DNA of 57,628 nucleotides from Bacillota bacterium (GCA_014360195.1 JACIXY010000020.1:1-57628); one strand, 5' to 3'; counted from the first letter of the stretch, positions 18,863 through 28,026 are shown. Notes: a model not told the origin generated them from the letters alone. Numbers and translations are program-made.

Positions 18863-19072
18863 GCTTAAGCACCCCAGCAACTTCGGTTTTCAAGGAACAC
18901 CGGCGACTGCATGACCTTGCAACCGCCCGAGCATCCTATTGGTCTAGACCCAAATATGCCCCAGGAAATTCCTCTCTAAACCCTCTTGACATTACACCCT
19001 AGGTCTTGCGCCAATAAGTTGAAACAGCCTAAGGTACAGGACTCCCTTATGAACACCCCCTTGAACGTGCAG
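18863..19072. other. Gap between IS110 remnant and GntR gene
   Basis: No gene or clear signal seen. Confidence 0.3.
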
Positions 19073-19843
19073 TTACTTTTTCTGTTCACCGTTGTTAAGG
19101 ATCTCGGCCAACGCCTGCTTTGTGCGCTCCAGATGGCGCCGCATGATGTCCCTGGCCCGCTGTTCATCGTGACCCATAATCGCGTCGACCAGTTCTTCAT
19201 GGTCCTAGATTTGCTCAGGCATGTTCTTCGGATGGGTTACTAGCACAGAGCGAAAAGCCTTAAGCTCCTGGCCAATAGACTCAATGAGCTGCACCAAGAG
19301 TTCGTTTCCGCTAAGTTGTGCAATGGCAAGGTGATGACGCTGCCCAGCGTCGCTCCAGTCACCTTGTTCGTTCACCACCTTTTTCAATTCGTGCCACGTC
19401 TTTACAAGGTCAGCAATCTCATCTTCCGAAGCCTGACGGGCCGCCAAACCTGCGGCCTCAACTTCCAGGGTTATACGCACTTCCATGAGCTCCCGTACCG
19501 ATGCCCGGCGCACAACCTTTAGAACACCCTCAGGGTTCAACACCGCCTCAACTGCTTCCGGACGGACAAAAGTTCCCCGCCCGGGTGTGGACTCTATCAC
19601 CCCCGCCATGGCTAAGACTTTCAGCGCTTCGCGAACGCTGTTCCTGCTGACGCCCAAATTAGCAGCCAGTTCAGTTTCGGTGGGTGAACGTTCTCCTACT
19701 TTTACTTCTCCGTTACGTAGCATCTGCTGAATGGCTAGAATAACCTGCTCATATAAAGACACCCGTTTGATTGGATCCAACGCAGGGCCCCCATTCGCAA
19801 GTTCGATTATTGGTTTGTTGGACGTTTGTACTTGATGGTTCAC
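19073..19843 (-). pseudogene. FadR-type GntR regulator with in-frame TAG
   Basis: The reading frame encodes a winged-helix domain (ETELAANLGVSRNSVREALK, VIESTPGRGTFV) and an FCD ligand domain (LMEVRITLEVEAAGLAARQA). A TAG at 19205-19207 stops it after 212 codons, but the same frame continues with DHEELVDAIMGHDEQRARDI MRRHLERT to a TAA at 19073. This is the conserved end of FCD proteins (usually with a tyrosine or similar before the aspartate), so the stop is a point nonsense mutation or a suppressed codon. Full length would be about 256 residues. Without the last helix the ligand pocket would be incomplete. It could have controlled island genes; no operator was identified. Confidence 0.75.
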
Positions 19844-20123
19844 CAGAAAACCTTGAATTCCTTCTGATATGCAAAAACTTTTTGCGGCAATTTGTTTTTT
19901 GGGAAACGTTATGAACAGCCACGTTTCTCAGCGGATGGCCCCGGCTGTACGCCCGTTAACCAAATAACGGACTTCCTCTTTACCAAATTCGCACTGAAAC
20001 AAGCGAACTCTTCGCGGCTGTTCATTGCTCCGGCATCACGATTGGCTCATCTTCTATAGTTGGTTCCGCGCAGGGCCCGTGTAGCGGGCATCTGCGTGTA
20101 TATGGGTAGGCCTTGGCACCACA

Positions 20124-20585
20124 CTACACCGCCCGGACGGGAGAGGGCACCGCGACCCCCACGGCCTGGAACACCTTGCCACAAACCCCCTGAAGGGGCA
20201 AGCGTAGGCGGTAGCGACGACCGTCCTGCTCCGCCTCAACTTCCTGCAGGGCCGCAAGATCCCGCACGATGTCGGCACACTCGGGCTTTTCTCCGCGAAG
20301 TGCGAGGGAACTCATGAGCTCGTGCCTTAAGAGCAACGCAAGGAAGCTCGAGAAAATGTGGCCCGTGATTGTGTCATCGTACTTGCTGAGCACCGGCCTT
20401 GTCTCCAGCAGGCTCTCGGTAATCCGGAAGAACGCCTCTACCATCCAGCGATGTACGTTAGAGAGCAAGTTCAACCCGATGATATCCCTGTTGCACCCCC
20501 TGGTCGGCCGCATACGAGGCGTGCCCAGTGCGTCAGACACGCCATGGGGCTTCTTGAGCAGTTGAGCCTCCATCCTTACTGGCAA
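20124..20585 (-). pseudogene. IS1634-like transposase C-terminal fragment
   Basis: About 110 recognisable residues: VHRWMVEAFFRITESLLETR, DDTITGHIFSSFLALLLRHE and PLQGVCGKVFQAVGVAVPSP. This is the end of an IS1634/IS4-type transposase, different in sequence from the one at 9951-10574. The upstream half with catalytic aspartates is missing. Confidence 0.7.
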
Positions 20586-20694
20586 CGTATGCGTAGCTTA
20601 TCCTTTCTGTCCCGACAAGGCTCATGCCGGCACGTTGCGGTCTCAGACCTCGCCTTTCGTCATGTTGCTCGACCCATAGGGATACTGATCGTGG

Positions 20695-20748
20695 TGTCAT
20701 ATACATGTAGTGTCATGTATTGACATAGCAGTCTGTCGACGTTACAAT
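20695..20748 (+). promoter_or_regulatory. Promoter and possible operator of xis-int
   Basis: A sigma-A promoter with TTGACA at 20720-20725, 17 bases, and TACAAT at 20743-20748. The -35 box forms the right arm of TGTCA-TGTAT-TGACA, with another TGTCAT just upstream, which suggests repressor binding over the -35. Confidence 0.65.
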
Positions 20749-20767
20749 ACGGATGGAGGCGGTAACT

Positions 20768-20956
20768 GTGCGTGACGAGAAGAAGTGGCCCGAGGTGATG
20801 ACTGCGCCGGAAGCCGCGCAGTACCTGCGGGTGGATATCAGGAGCGTATGGAAGCTTCTTTCCGAGGGCAAGATCCGGGGCGCCCGCGTGGGCAGGGTGT
20901 GGCGCATAGCCAAGAGCGAGCTGGATAGGTTCCTCAGGGGAGGCGAAGCAGAATGA
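20768..20956 (+). CDS. Excisionase-like helix-turn-helix protein
   Basis: A 62-residue winged-helix protein of the MerR/excisionase type: VMTAPEAAQYLRVDIRSVWK, GKIRGARVGRVWRI, and KSELDRFLRGG. Such proteins bend att DNA and steer tyrosine integrases towards excision. The GTG at 20768 is preferred because GGAGGCGG lies six bases upstream; the ATG at 20753 lacks a site. It overlaps the integrase start by four bases (ATGA). Confidence 0.8.
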   Translation: MRDEKKWPEVMTAPEAAQYLRVDIRSVWKLLSEGKIRGARVGRVWRIAKSELDRFLRGGEAE

Positions 20957-22134
20957 AAGGCCACATACGCAAGCGCGGGAGCTCGTACGAGGTCGTTGTC
21001 TATCTCGGGCGTGACGCCACGACCGGCAAGAAGAAGTACAAGAGCTACACCGTACGTGGAACCAAGAAGCAAGCGGAGGCCAAGCTCGCCCAGGTCCTTC
21101 ATGAGATCAATACAGGCGAGTACGTCGAGCCTTCGAGACTCACGTTCGGGGAGTACCTCGACAGATGGCTTGCGGACTACGTTCGTCCCAACCTGAGGCC
21201 CAAGACTGCAGCTTGGTACGAGGGTATCGTGAAGACTCATCTGAAGCCCTCGCTGGGGAGTGTGCCTCTCGCGCGCCTATCTCCCCTGCACCTGCAGCGG
21301 TATTACAATGAAGCCCTGCAGGATGGCTGCAAGGGGACAAGCTATGGCAAGACACCCGGCAGCCCCCTCTCTGCGGCGAGTGTCAGAGGCCACCACCGAA
21401 CCATACATGCGGCCCTGGAACAGGCGGTCCGGTAGGGATTGGTTGCTCGCAACGTGGCCGATGCCGTGGAGCCTCCCAGGATAGAGAAGAAGCGAGAGAT
21501 TCGTGCCTTGAGCGCACAAGAGGTGCAAAGGCTCCTCGATGTAGCGCACCGCGAATCCAGACAGCCGGAACTCTATGTCCTCGCTGTGACCACAGGCATG
21601 AGGCTGGGAGAACTCCTCGGCCTGCGCTGGCAGGATATCGTACCTCCCGTTGCTTATGTCAGGCAGGCCCTCAAGAAAGCCGGTCCGAACCCTGTGTTCG
21701 CTGCCCCCAAGACGCAGAAGGGCTTTCGCGAGGTGTGGCTGCCCCTAAGCGCCGTAGCAGCCCTCGAGGCCGTTCGAGTGCGCCAGCAAGCCGAGAAGTC
21801 GCTCGCCGGGGAGAGCTACGAGGACCACGACCTTGTGTTCGCGCAGCCTAACGGCAGGCCGCTGGATGGCCATAACGTTAGCCAGCGCGAGTTCAAGAGG
21901 CTTCTGTCTCCCGCGGGTCTACCGGACATGCGGTTCCATGACCTCCGACACACCAACGCCACGCTGCTTCTTGAGGCGGGCGTTCCGGCGAAGGTGGTCA
22001 GCGAGCGGTTGGGACACTCCGGGATCGGAATCACGCTCGACATATACTCGCACGTTCTTCCCACGATGCAGGAGCAAGCTGCAAGCAAGCTCGAGGAGAT
22101 GCTCTTCGGACGGGATGGAGACGGAGCGAGATGA
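20953..22134 (+). pseudogene. Tyrosine integrase with in-frame TAG
   Basis: A full-length (393-codon) phage-type integrase: AP2-like arm-binding N-terminus (GHIRKRGSSYEVVVYLGRD), SAM-like core-binding domain (TFGEYLDRWLADYVRPNLRP), and catalytic domain with TGMRLGELLGLRW (Arg), FHDLRHTNATLLLEAG (His-x-x-Arg), LGHSGIGITLDIYSH (His and Tyr). A TAG at 21433-21435 interrupts it between QAVR and GLVARN, where most relatives have tryptophan, so TGG to TAG is likely. Everything else is intact and in frame. Unless the codon is read through, only a 160-residue N-terminal protein is made. It adjoins the tRNA-Arg attachment site. Confidence 0.88.
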
Positions 22135-22163
22135 AGAGGCTTCTAGCAGACATTCTCCAGAGA

Positions 22164-22183
22164 GATTGGCAAGGCATTGGCAA
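22164..22183. repeat. Integrase arm-site candidates, right end
   Basis: Two TTGGCA-containing motifs (GATTGGCA and CATTGGCAA) spaced by three bases, matching the pair at 7873-7892 near the left att repeat in the same orientation. An inverted copy CCAATC follows at 22204. Confidence 0.5.
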
Positions 22184-22230
22184 ACAAACAAAGCTGGAGT
22201 CTCGCCAATCTGGAAAACCCCAGCTACACC

Positions 22231-22307
22231 CTGGCGCGCCCGGAGGGACTCGAACCCACGACCCTCTGATCCGAAGTCAGATGCTCTGATCCACTGAGCT
22301 ACGGGCG
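22231..22307 (-). tRNA. tRNA-Arg(TCG)
   Basis: Seventy-seven bases with encoded CCA. The acceptor stem GCGCCCG/CGGGCGC, the anticodon loop CTTCGGA (anticodon TCG) and GGTTCGAGTCC are all regular. Its 3' half is the right-hand att repeat, so integration regenerated a complete gene. Confidence 0.95.
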
Positions 22308-22386
22308 CGCGACACTCATGTATACTCGTGTATCCCATCTATGATGTGAACAAAACGGCCGGCGGGCCGTCGTGATGGTCAGAATA

Positions 22387-22481
22387 TGGCGGAGAGAGGG
22401 GGATTCGAACCCCCGCACGGTTTGTTCAACCGTCTAAAGGTTTAGCAAACCTTCCCCTTCAGCCAGCTTGGGTATCTCTCC
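22387..22481 (-). tRNA. tRNA-Ser(GCT)
   Basis: Ninety-five bases including CCA, with acceptor GGAGAGA/TCTCTCC, a long variable arm and anticodon GCT in TTTGCTAAA. It precedes tRNA-Arg in the same direction and shares its promoter. Confidence 0.95.
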
Positions 22482-22558
22482 GCTTGGAACCCTACGTGTC
22501 ATCCGTAACCAGGTTCAAGTGCGTTCTATGCGCTTCGCTCACACCTCGCGACGCCTTT

Positions 22559-22587
22559 AATATAGCACATTTCGCTTGCCAGGGCAA
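22559..22587 (-). promoter_or_regulatory. Promoter of tRNA-Ser/tRNA-Arg
   Basis: TTGCCC at 22582-22587, 17-base spacer, TATATT at 22559-22564 on the minus strand. The ISLre2 target duplication begins only eight bases upstream of the -35. Confidence 0.75.
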
Positions 22588-22603
22588 GGCCCGAACGCGT
22601 TCG

Positions 22604-24393
22604 GTACGTGTCAAGAACAGTGGGGCAGTCTTCCCCTTGATTTGAGGTTTGCGTTTTTGTTGGAAGTCCGGTCACGCGACACGAAGGATGCGGGTTCCGT
22701 GGTCCCGTCGCAGGGCGCCTCAACCGGGCGGGCTGTACAGGGTAGCCCGCCTGCGGTCTCGGCGCTGCGGTCTTAGCATGCCGCAATCCTGTATGCCGCA
22801 GTTGTCACCAGACGGAGCAGCCCATTGCTGCTCTTTGCGTCACACCATAGCCTCCTTCGTGCTCAAAAGCTCTCGAATAGCTTTTACCCATGGTCTATCG
22901 GCATGCGGCCCATATAGAGCCGGGACAGCCTTACGTAGCCATCTTTCAGGGTCATCCAATACCCTCTCCTTAACCCGGGCTACTATCTTGGCATCCGTCC
23001 TGACTTGCCAGGCGATCCTTCTCGACGCATATTCGTGGAGTTCCCCGTTGGCATTTAGGGCCCTCAACCTCGCCATGGCATCCGCCCCGGCAAGTGTCCA
23101 CCTCATGCCGCGTTTCTTCATCCGGTTTGCAATCACCTTGTCCACATAGGGCTCGATCGCTCCCATGCCGCGAAGCAGTATACCTTGCGGTGGCTTGTTT
23201 TCCCTCAATCGGTAGTCGAGAAGCTCCCCTTCATGCTGCTTGCAAAAGTTGAAAACCGCCCTTCTCTTCACCCGGTTCTCGTGGGTCTTCCCGTCGCTAA
23301 TCGATGCTTCCATAGTGTCCAGGAAGGCTTTTACGTCACCTTGGGCAAGAAGACGTATCAGACCAGATGCGTGTTCCGGTCCAAACACCGCCCTTAGACG
23401 CCGGTGGAGGTGGAATCTATCCATCTGTATCTGTATACCGTCAAAGTAGTCCCCGGCACCCTTTGTCCACGGGGCACCATCACTGCTTAAGACTACATAC
23501 GTGCCGTGCTCGAAATCATACCTTCTGGATAGCCCTGCGATCTTCGTCTCCCAATATGCCTCAGCGTTAGGAAATACCCCGCTGTCTACCAACGGGTTTG
23601 CCAGGGTATATTCATTGGACCCAGGGCTGCGCTTCTCCCAGCCCTCATGGGAAAGCCCGACCTTGACTTCGGCGAGCTTTTGCTCCTCCCTCTGTAGGTG
23701 CACCATAGTGCCGTCAGCCTCGACGAACAAACGGTCCACTTTCTTCTTCTCCCCGGGAAGCTCCTCCCCATACTCGAATACAGCCCGCCGCTGCTCCTCT
23801 TGCTCGCGAGCTACCATCTCCCCAAGCTTCCTCGTGAGACTATGTACGGTGCTGTGACTCGGTGTAGGCAGCCCCGCCTCCTGGCGCCTTTCCACCACCT
23901 GGCGAAATGGCTCCTCTACTGCCCCTTCCACTAAGGCCTCCGTCAAACCAGGTGAAACCCTGTCGTCCGGCGGAAGCCCCAGCGCTTCATCCAGCAGATA
24001 CCGATACGCCCCCTTCTTGAGCTTGCCGTCCACGCGCATCTCCTCCCGGTATCTGCGCCTCTTAATCGTCACTTCACCGAAGACGGTCTGAATCGTCCGC
24101 TCACCGGTTCCCTTGTTCCTGAGTGTGCGATCCCTCGTCCTGGCCAGCTCCTCATCAAGACACGTAAGCACACTCTCGAATATCTGAGCCGCAAGCGCCA
24201 TCCCCAGAGCGAAGCACTTCTGCTCAAGGGTCTTGAAATCGTGGGCATCATCCAATATACTTACAATTGCCTCAAGGCTGGTTTTACCGGTACTTGCTGG
24301 CATAGAGACCTCGCCTTCTTACAGGGAAGTTCGAGGTCTCTATATTTCTACCCCAAGACCCCGGTCTCCTGCCCCACTACATTTTACACGAAC
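22604..24393 (-). mobile_element. ISLre2-type insertion sequence, complete
   Basis: A 1,790-bp element with imperfect 25-bp terminal inverted repeats beginning GTACGTGTCAA and GTTCGTGTAAA and both containing AGTGGGGCAG. It is flanked by a 9-bp target duplication ACGCGTTCG (22595-22603 and 24394-24402). It holds one intact transposase gene. A second copy begins at 57508 with the same first 121 bases, so the element is likely recent and multicopy. Confidence 0.9.
22840..24303 (-). CDS. ISLre2 family transposase (UPF0236)
   Basis: A 487-residue intact transposase. Family marks include GERTIQTVFGEVTIKRRRYR, a VDRLFVEADGTMVHLQREEQ segment, YVVLSSDGAPWTKGAGDYFD, and the C-terminal GMRWTLAGADAMARLRALN. 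The aspartates in VEADG and SSDGAPW are likely catalytic. Length matches the family. The start ATG lies 90 bases from the right inverted repeat, and the stop about 236 bases from the left one. Confidence 0.92.
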   Translation of the reverse strand: MPASTGKTSLEAIVSILDDAHDFKTLEQKCFALGMALAAQIFESVLTCLDEELARTRDRTLRNKGTGERTIQTVFGEVTIKRRRYREEMRVDGKLKKGAYRYLLDEALGLPPDDRVSPGLTEALVEGAVEEPFRQVVERRQEAGLPTPSHSTVHSLTRKLGEMVAREQEEQRRAVFEYGEELPGEKKKVDRLFVEADGTMVHLQREEQKLAEVKVGLSHEGWEKRSPGSNEYTLANPLVDSGVFPNAEAYWETKIAGLSRRYDFEHGTYVVLSSDGAPWTKGAGDYFDGIQIQMDRFHLHRRLRAVFGPEHASGLIRLLAQGDVKAFLDTMEASISDGKTHENRVKRRAVFNFCKQHEGELLDYRLRENKPPQGILLRGMGAIEPYVDKVIANRMKKRGMRWTLAGADAMARLRALNANGELHEYASRRIAWQVRTDAKIVARVKERVLDDPERWLRKAVPALYGPHADRPWVKAIRELLSTKEAMV

Positions 24394-24402
24394 ACGCGTT
24401 CG

Positions 24403-24669
24403 CATGAGTTCGAACACGCTCATTGGTGCTGAGCGCGTGTTCGCTAGTCGTACAGGACGTACTTCGCTCTCACGCCGCGGAATACCTCGAAGTCGACCTG
24501 CCACAATGCAATGGTCCCGCGCCGGGCGACCTGACGTCGCCTAACCAACCGCCGCCGGACCCAGGATCGCATGCTCCGTCCCGTCCTCGTCCTCGCCCTC
24601 GCCCTCGGCACCGCGTAACCACCTTCTGCGTGCCCCCGGCACGGCCCGCGTCCCGGCCTCCGACCGCGC
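24403..24669. other. Gap between ISLre2 and MFS gene
   Basis: A short inverted repeat (GAACACGC...GCGTGTTC type, 24411-24446) could act as a terminator for the MFS gene. A 42-codon minus-strand frame ending at 24444 was noted but not recognised. Nothing else seen. Confidence 0.35.
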
Positions 24670-25896
24670 CTAGTGACTTCCTGGCGGCGGGGTGAGGAGC
24701 TTCTGGTTGAGCGCACGGAGCACGAAAAGCGCGCACGCCCCCGCCGCCACCGCGGCCGGGATGAACACGGAGATGCGACGCGAGTCCATTATGAGACCGA
24801 ACACAGGCGGACCAGCCGCGACACCGAGGAACCGCACGGCCCCATACACGGAGGTGATCATCCCCCGCATCTGGCCCCCGGCTGCGCTCGTCACCATGGT
24901 GTTGAGGGAAGGAAGCACCAACCCGCTCCCGAGACCCATCACAGCCGTATGTATCCCCAGCCACGCAAGCCCCGACCGGAAGCCCAGGAGCCCAAGGGAC
25001 GCGGCTACGAGCGCAAGCCCTGTCACCGTGGCCGCCTTGAGCAGCATCACGTGCTTTTCCAGGAACAGCCCTGCAAGAAGTGAGGTGACCGACATCACGA
25101 ATATAGGCACAGCTATCATGACACCCTTCATGAGGCCGCCGATCCCGTGACGCTCTTCGAGGGCGTCCGAGACGTAGAAGAGCACGCCGAAGAGAACGAG
25201 CAGCACCACCGCACCTGCCGCGTAACACGCGGTAAGGGACCGACCCTTCTCCTTGAACACGCGGCCCAGCTCGGCAGTATACGCGCGTATGGTAGCCTGC
25301 TGCTGGCCCTGGTGCGCCGGATCCGGAACCGGATCCGGGCAGAGCACCCACACCCCCACCGCCGCAGGAAGGGCCAGCACCGCGAAGAGCAGGAACGGCG
25401 CCCACCAACCCAATAGCGCCGCCCCGGCGCCCAGCACGGGGCTCACCACCTTGCCAAGTCCATTGGAGGTCTCGAGTATGCCGACGGCCTTCGTCCTCTC
25501 CTGGGACTGGAACATGTCCCCCGCCACCGCCGTGGCTATGGGTCCGGTGCCGGCCGCGCCCAGGCCCTGGATCACCCTTGCGGCAAGCACCAGCCAGTAC
25601 GGGCGCCCGGCGAGCAGTGCGGCAAGCGCGGCCATGATGCCCCCCGCCCCGTATACGACGAGGCTGGGGACCATCACCTGCTTGCGTCCGACGCGGTCGG
25701 AGAGGATGCCCACGAAGACGATGACTAGCCCTGCCGGGACCGAGAACGCCGTAATAAGGAGCCCCGTCTGGGCCTGGGTGAGGTGAAGCGCCGTCCTGAT
25801 CCTGGGTAGCACCGGAATGAGCATGGAATTACCGAGCACAAGAATGAACGGGACGGTGCAGAGGACGGCAAAGGGCAGAACGTTCCTGCGATGCAT
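24670..25896 (-). CDS. MFS efflux transporter
   Basis: A 408-residue, 12-helix major facilitator. Between helices 2 and 3 is GILSDRVGRKQVM, the family's G-x-x-x-D-R-x-G-R-K motif, and motif C-like glycine and proline residues occur in helix 5 (NGLGKVVSPVLGAGAALLG), the mark of drug:H+ antiporters. It starts at ATG 25896 behind AGGAGG. Substrate unknown; drug or metabolite export is inferred. Confidence 0.88.
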   Translation of the reverse strand: MHRRNVLPFAVLCTVPFILVLGNSMLIPVLPRIRTALHLTQAQTGLLITAFSVPAGLVIVFVGILSDRVGRKQVMVPSLVVYGAGGIMAALAALLAGRPYWLVLAARVIQGLGAAGTGPIATAVAGDMFQSQERTKAVGILETSNGLGKVVSPVLGAGAALLGWWAPFLLFAVLALPAAVGVWVLCPDPVPDPAHQGQQQATIRAYTAELGRVFKEKGRSLTACYAAGAVVLLVLFGVLFYVSDALEERHGIGGLMKGVMIAVPIFVMSVTSLLAGLFLEKHVMLLKAATVTGLALVAASLGLLGFRSGLAWLGIHTAVMGLGSGLVLPSLNTMVTSAAGGQMRGMITSVYGAVRFLGVAAGPPVFGLIMDSRRISVFIPAAVAAGACALFVLRALNQKLLTPPPGSH

Positions 25897-26307
25897 GACT
25901 CAACCTCCTAACGTGAGTCGCGCTTCCGGGCCGGCATCAGGCGGGAGTTGCGAGGATCGTGAAGGTGGCTCCCGCCCGCCCTTTTCATGGTCCGATCGCT
26001 CCCACCCGGCAGCGTCTGGCACAGATGGCCACCAGGCGTAATTTGCTCCCCTGCTGTAAACTCATACCCAGTGGATCGCTGATTTCGAGTCGCCCGCATT
26101 TCGTCCGCTTTCGTCGCAAGCGACGGTCTGCCGGTCTCTTCCTGGCGGCAGACCAATAGATATGCCATGGGGACACCTGTCTGGGCAAAGTGCCTCACGC
26201 TGTTCCGTGTCATGTTTGTCTCTTGCGTGGAAGACGCTTGGCCGTGAGCAGCCTCGCAGCCAGGGTCCGTGCGACCTGCGACGGCCGCAACCGGAGGCGA
26301 TCGTTCA
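25897..26307. other. Divergent intergenic region, MFS / DUF441
   Basis: No gene or structured element recognised. It should hold promoters in both directions, none of which is obvious by eye. Confidence 0.3.
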
Positions 26308-26754
26308 ATGGACGGTCTTCCGCTCCTCATAGTGCTCGCCGTGGGGCTTATAACGGGAAACGCTCTCATCGCGGGAGCCGCCGCGGCGTTGCTGTTCATA
26401 CAGGCAGTGGGCCTGAACTCGCTCGCCGCCCTCCTTGAGCAACGAGCTCTTCAGCTTGGGCTTGTCCTTCTCATGATCGCGGTCCTCTCACCGCTCTCCA
26501 CAAAGCAGATCACGATGGACCAGGTGCTGCGCGCGTTCCGCACGTGGCCGGGTCTGCTCGCCATCGTTGGCGGCGCGGCCGCGACATACGTCAACGGCCA
26601 GGGCGTTCAGCTCCTGCACGCACGCCCGGACATCATCGCCGGAATCCTTGTCGGGACCGTCATAGGCGTCTTGTTGCTTCGTGGGATCCCGGTCGGTCCC
26701 CTCGCGGCCGCGGGCATCACTGCGCTGCTCCTCCGGATGATTGGATGGAAGTGA
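26308..26754 (+). CDS. DUF441 (YeaL-type) membrane protein
   Basis: A 148-residue protein of four to five hydrophobic helices: LLIVLAVGLITGNALIAGAA, GLVLLMIAVLSPLSTKQITM, GLLAIVGGAAATYVNGQGV, IIAGILVGTVIGVLLLRGIPVGPL. These match the DUF441/YeaL family, whose function is unknown. The ATG at 26308 has GGAGG eight bases before it. It precedes the ABC importer genes but with a 190-base gap. Confidence 0.85.
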   Translation: MDGLPLLIVLAVGLITGNALIAGAAAALLFIQAVGLNSLAALLEQRALQLGLVLLMIAVLSPLSTKQITMDQVLRAFRTWPGLLAIVGGAAATYVNGQGVQLLHARPDIIAGILVGTVIGVLLLRGIPVGPLAAAGITALLLRMIGWK

Positions 26755-26942
26755 CTCGCGTAGTGTCCGCAAGTCCGCCGCCCAGGATCCGCCCGGGCAT
26801 CTTTTCACAGCGCCCTTTCTCACATGGCCGTGCACACGGACCTGGCCGCCGTCATACTAAATGATCACGTCGCAGCCACTTCGTAGCGCTACGCGGCGCA
26901 ACCGGACGCTGCGAACACCTGTGTCGGGGAGGGTCTTTTGGC

Positions 26943-27992
26943 ATGAGACGGTCGTTGGGGGTTATCATGTGCGTGGCGCTCCTCTTGGGAGGGTTGGGTC
27001 TGGCCTATGGGGGCGGCAGTACCAGCGCGGCCCGCTCGCCGCAGGCGCAGGCACAGGCGCAAGAGCAAGAGATCCGTATAGCCGGACAGTTCGGACTGGT
27101 GTATGCCCCGCTCATGGTTGCCCAGAAGCACAAGATCTTCGAGAAGTACGGCCTGAAGCCGGTCTGGAAGGAGTACGGGTCGGGCGCTGCCGTGCGCGAG
27201 GCACTGGTTTCGGGGGAGGTTGACGTCGGGTTCATGGGGATCCCGCCGTTCCTCATCGGCTGGGACAAAGGCTGTCCCTGGAAGGCGGCGGTAGGGTTCT
27301 GTGTCGTGCCTGTCGCGCTGGTGACGAACAACCCCTCCATCAAGAACCTTAAGGACTTCAAGCCCGGCGACAAAATAGCGCTGCCGTCGCCGGGAAGCGT
27401 GCAGCACATCCTCCTCGCTATGCAGGCCGAAAGGGAGCTCGGCTCGGCGACCGCCTTCGAGAAGCACATCGTGGCGATGCCTCATCCTGACGCCGCAGCG
27501 GCCCTCATATCCAAAAAGGGCATCGTGGCTCACTTCACCACCCCGCCCTACATTTTCGAGGAACTGAGCCATCCCGGCATGCACCTGGTCGTCGACGATG
27601 TGACCTGCTTCGGTCAACCCTTCAGCTTCAACGTGGGCGTCGCCACAACCCGTTTCCATGACGGCAACCCTGTGGCCTACGCGTGCTTCGTGATGGCCAT
27701 CAGTGAGGCCATGGCCTGGATCAACACCAACAAGAAGGAGGCCGCCGCCCTCCTGGCGCCCGAATTCGGCCTCACCATGGAGAAGACCTATCGTTACCTG
27801 ACCTGGCCGGGCATGGACTACACAACGGCGCCGTACGGCCTCATGGGCTTCGCCGATTTCATGCAGAAGGCCGGCTACATCAAGAACGTCCCCAGGAGCC
27901 TCAGCGATATCGCGTGGGAGAACCTCGTAGCTTTCGTGGGGGACAGGGCAGGCGAACCATCCCCCATCCAGCAACTGCAGTTCCGCCGCTGA
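26943..27992 (+). CDS. ABC importer substrate-binding protein, NitT/TauT type
   Basis: A 349-residue exported protein: signal peptide (about 1-24), then EIRIAGQFGLVYAPLMVAQK, GLKPVWKEYGSGAAVREALV and GEVDVGFMGIPPFLIGWDKG, the NMT1/SsuA-like fold that binds small organic anions or vitamins. There is no lipobox cysteine, so how it stays at the cell surface is unclear. The mature N-terminus has a short QAQAQAQEQE repeat. It heads a binding protein-permease-ATPase operon. Nitrate, sulphonate, taurine or pyrimidine precursors are all possible ligands. Confidence 0.88.
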   Translation: MRRSLGVIMCVALLLGGLGLAYGGGSTSAARSPQAQAQAQEQEIRIAGQFGLVYAPLMVAQKHKIFEKYGLKPVWKEYGSGAAVREALVSGEVDVGFMGIPPFLIGWDKGCPWKAAVGFCVVPVALVTNNPSIKNLKDFKPGDKIALPSPGSVQHILLAMQAERELGSATAFEKHIVAMPHPDAAAALISKKGIVAHFTTPPYIFEELSHPGMHLVVDDVTCFGQPFSFNVGVATTRFHDGNPVAYACFVMAISEAMAWINTNKKEAAALLAPEFGLTMEKTYRYLTWPGMDYTTAPYGLMGFADFMQKAGYIKNVPRSLSDIAWENLVAFVGDRAGEPSPIQQLQFRR

Positions 27993-28026
27993 CTTTGGGT
28001 TCAGAAGTCCGCAGGAGGCTGCCGCA

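Larger units (their letters stand above)
7710..22277. mobile_element. tRNA-Arg integrated genomic island (about 14.5 kb)
   Basis: The region between two identical 48-bp direct repeats. The right copy lies in the intact tRNA-Arg(TCG); the left copy is a tRNA fragment. Beside the right repeat sit an excisionase-like gene and a tyrosine integrase reading towards the tRNA. Similar paired TTGGCA motifs lie just inside both ends (7873-7892 and 22164-22183), as expected for integrase arm sites. Cargo comprises a RiPP cassette, two DUF1670 proteins, an ExeA-type ATPase, a GntR regulator and the remains of IS256, IS1634 and IS110 family elements. The integrase has an in-frame TAG, so the element is probably fixed. 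Confidence 0.8.

Noticed and set aside
9557-21435. Reassignment of TAG to an amino acid in this organism
   Set aside because: Core genes such as spoVB end in TAG, so TAG is a normal stop; at most local suppression could apply.
24444-24569. Short minus-strand frame ending WQVDFEVFRGVRAKYVLYD
   Set aside because: Looks faintly protein-like but could not be matched to any family and has no ribosome site; too weak to call a gene.
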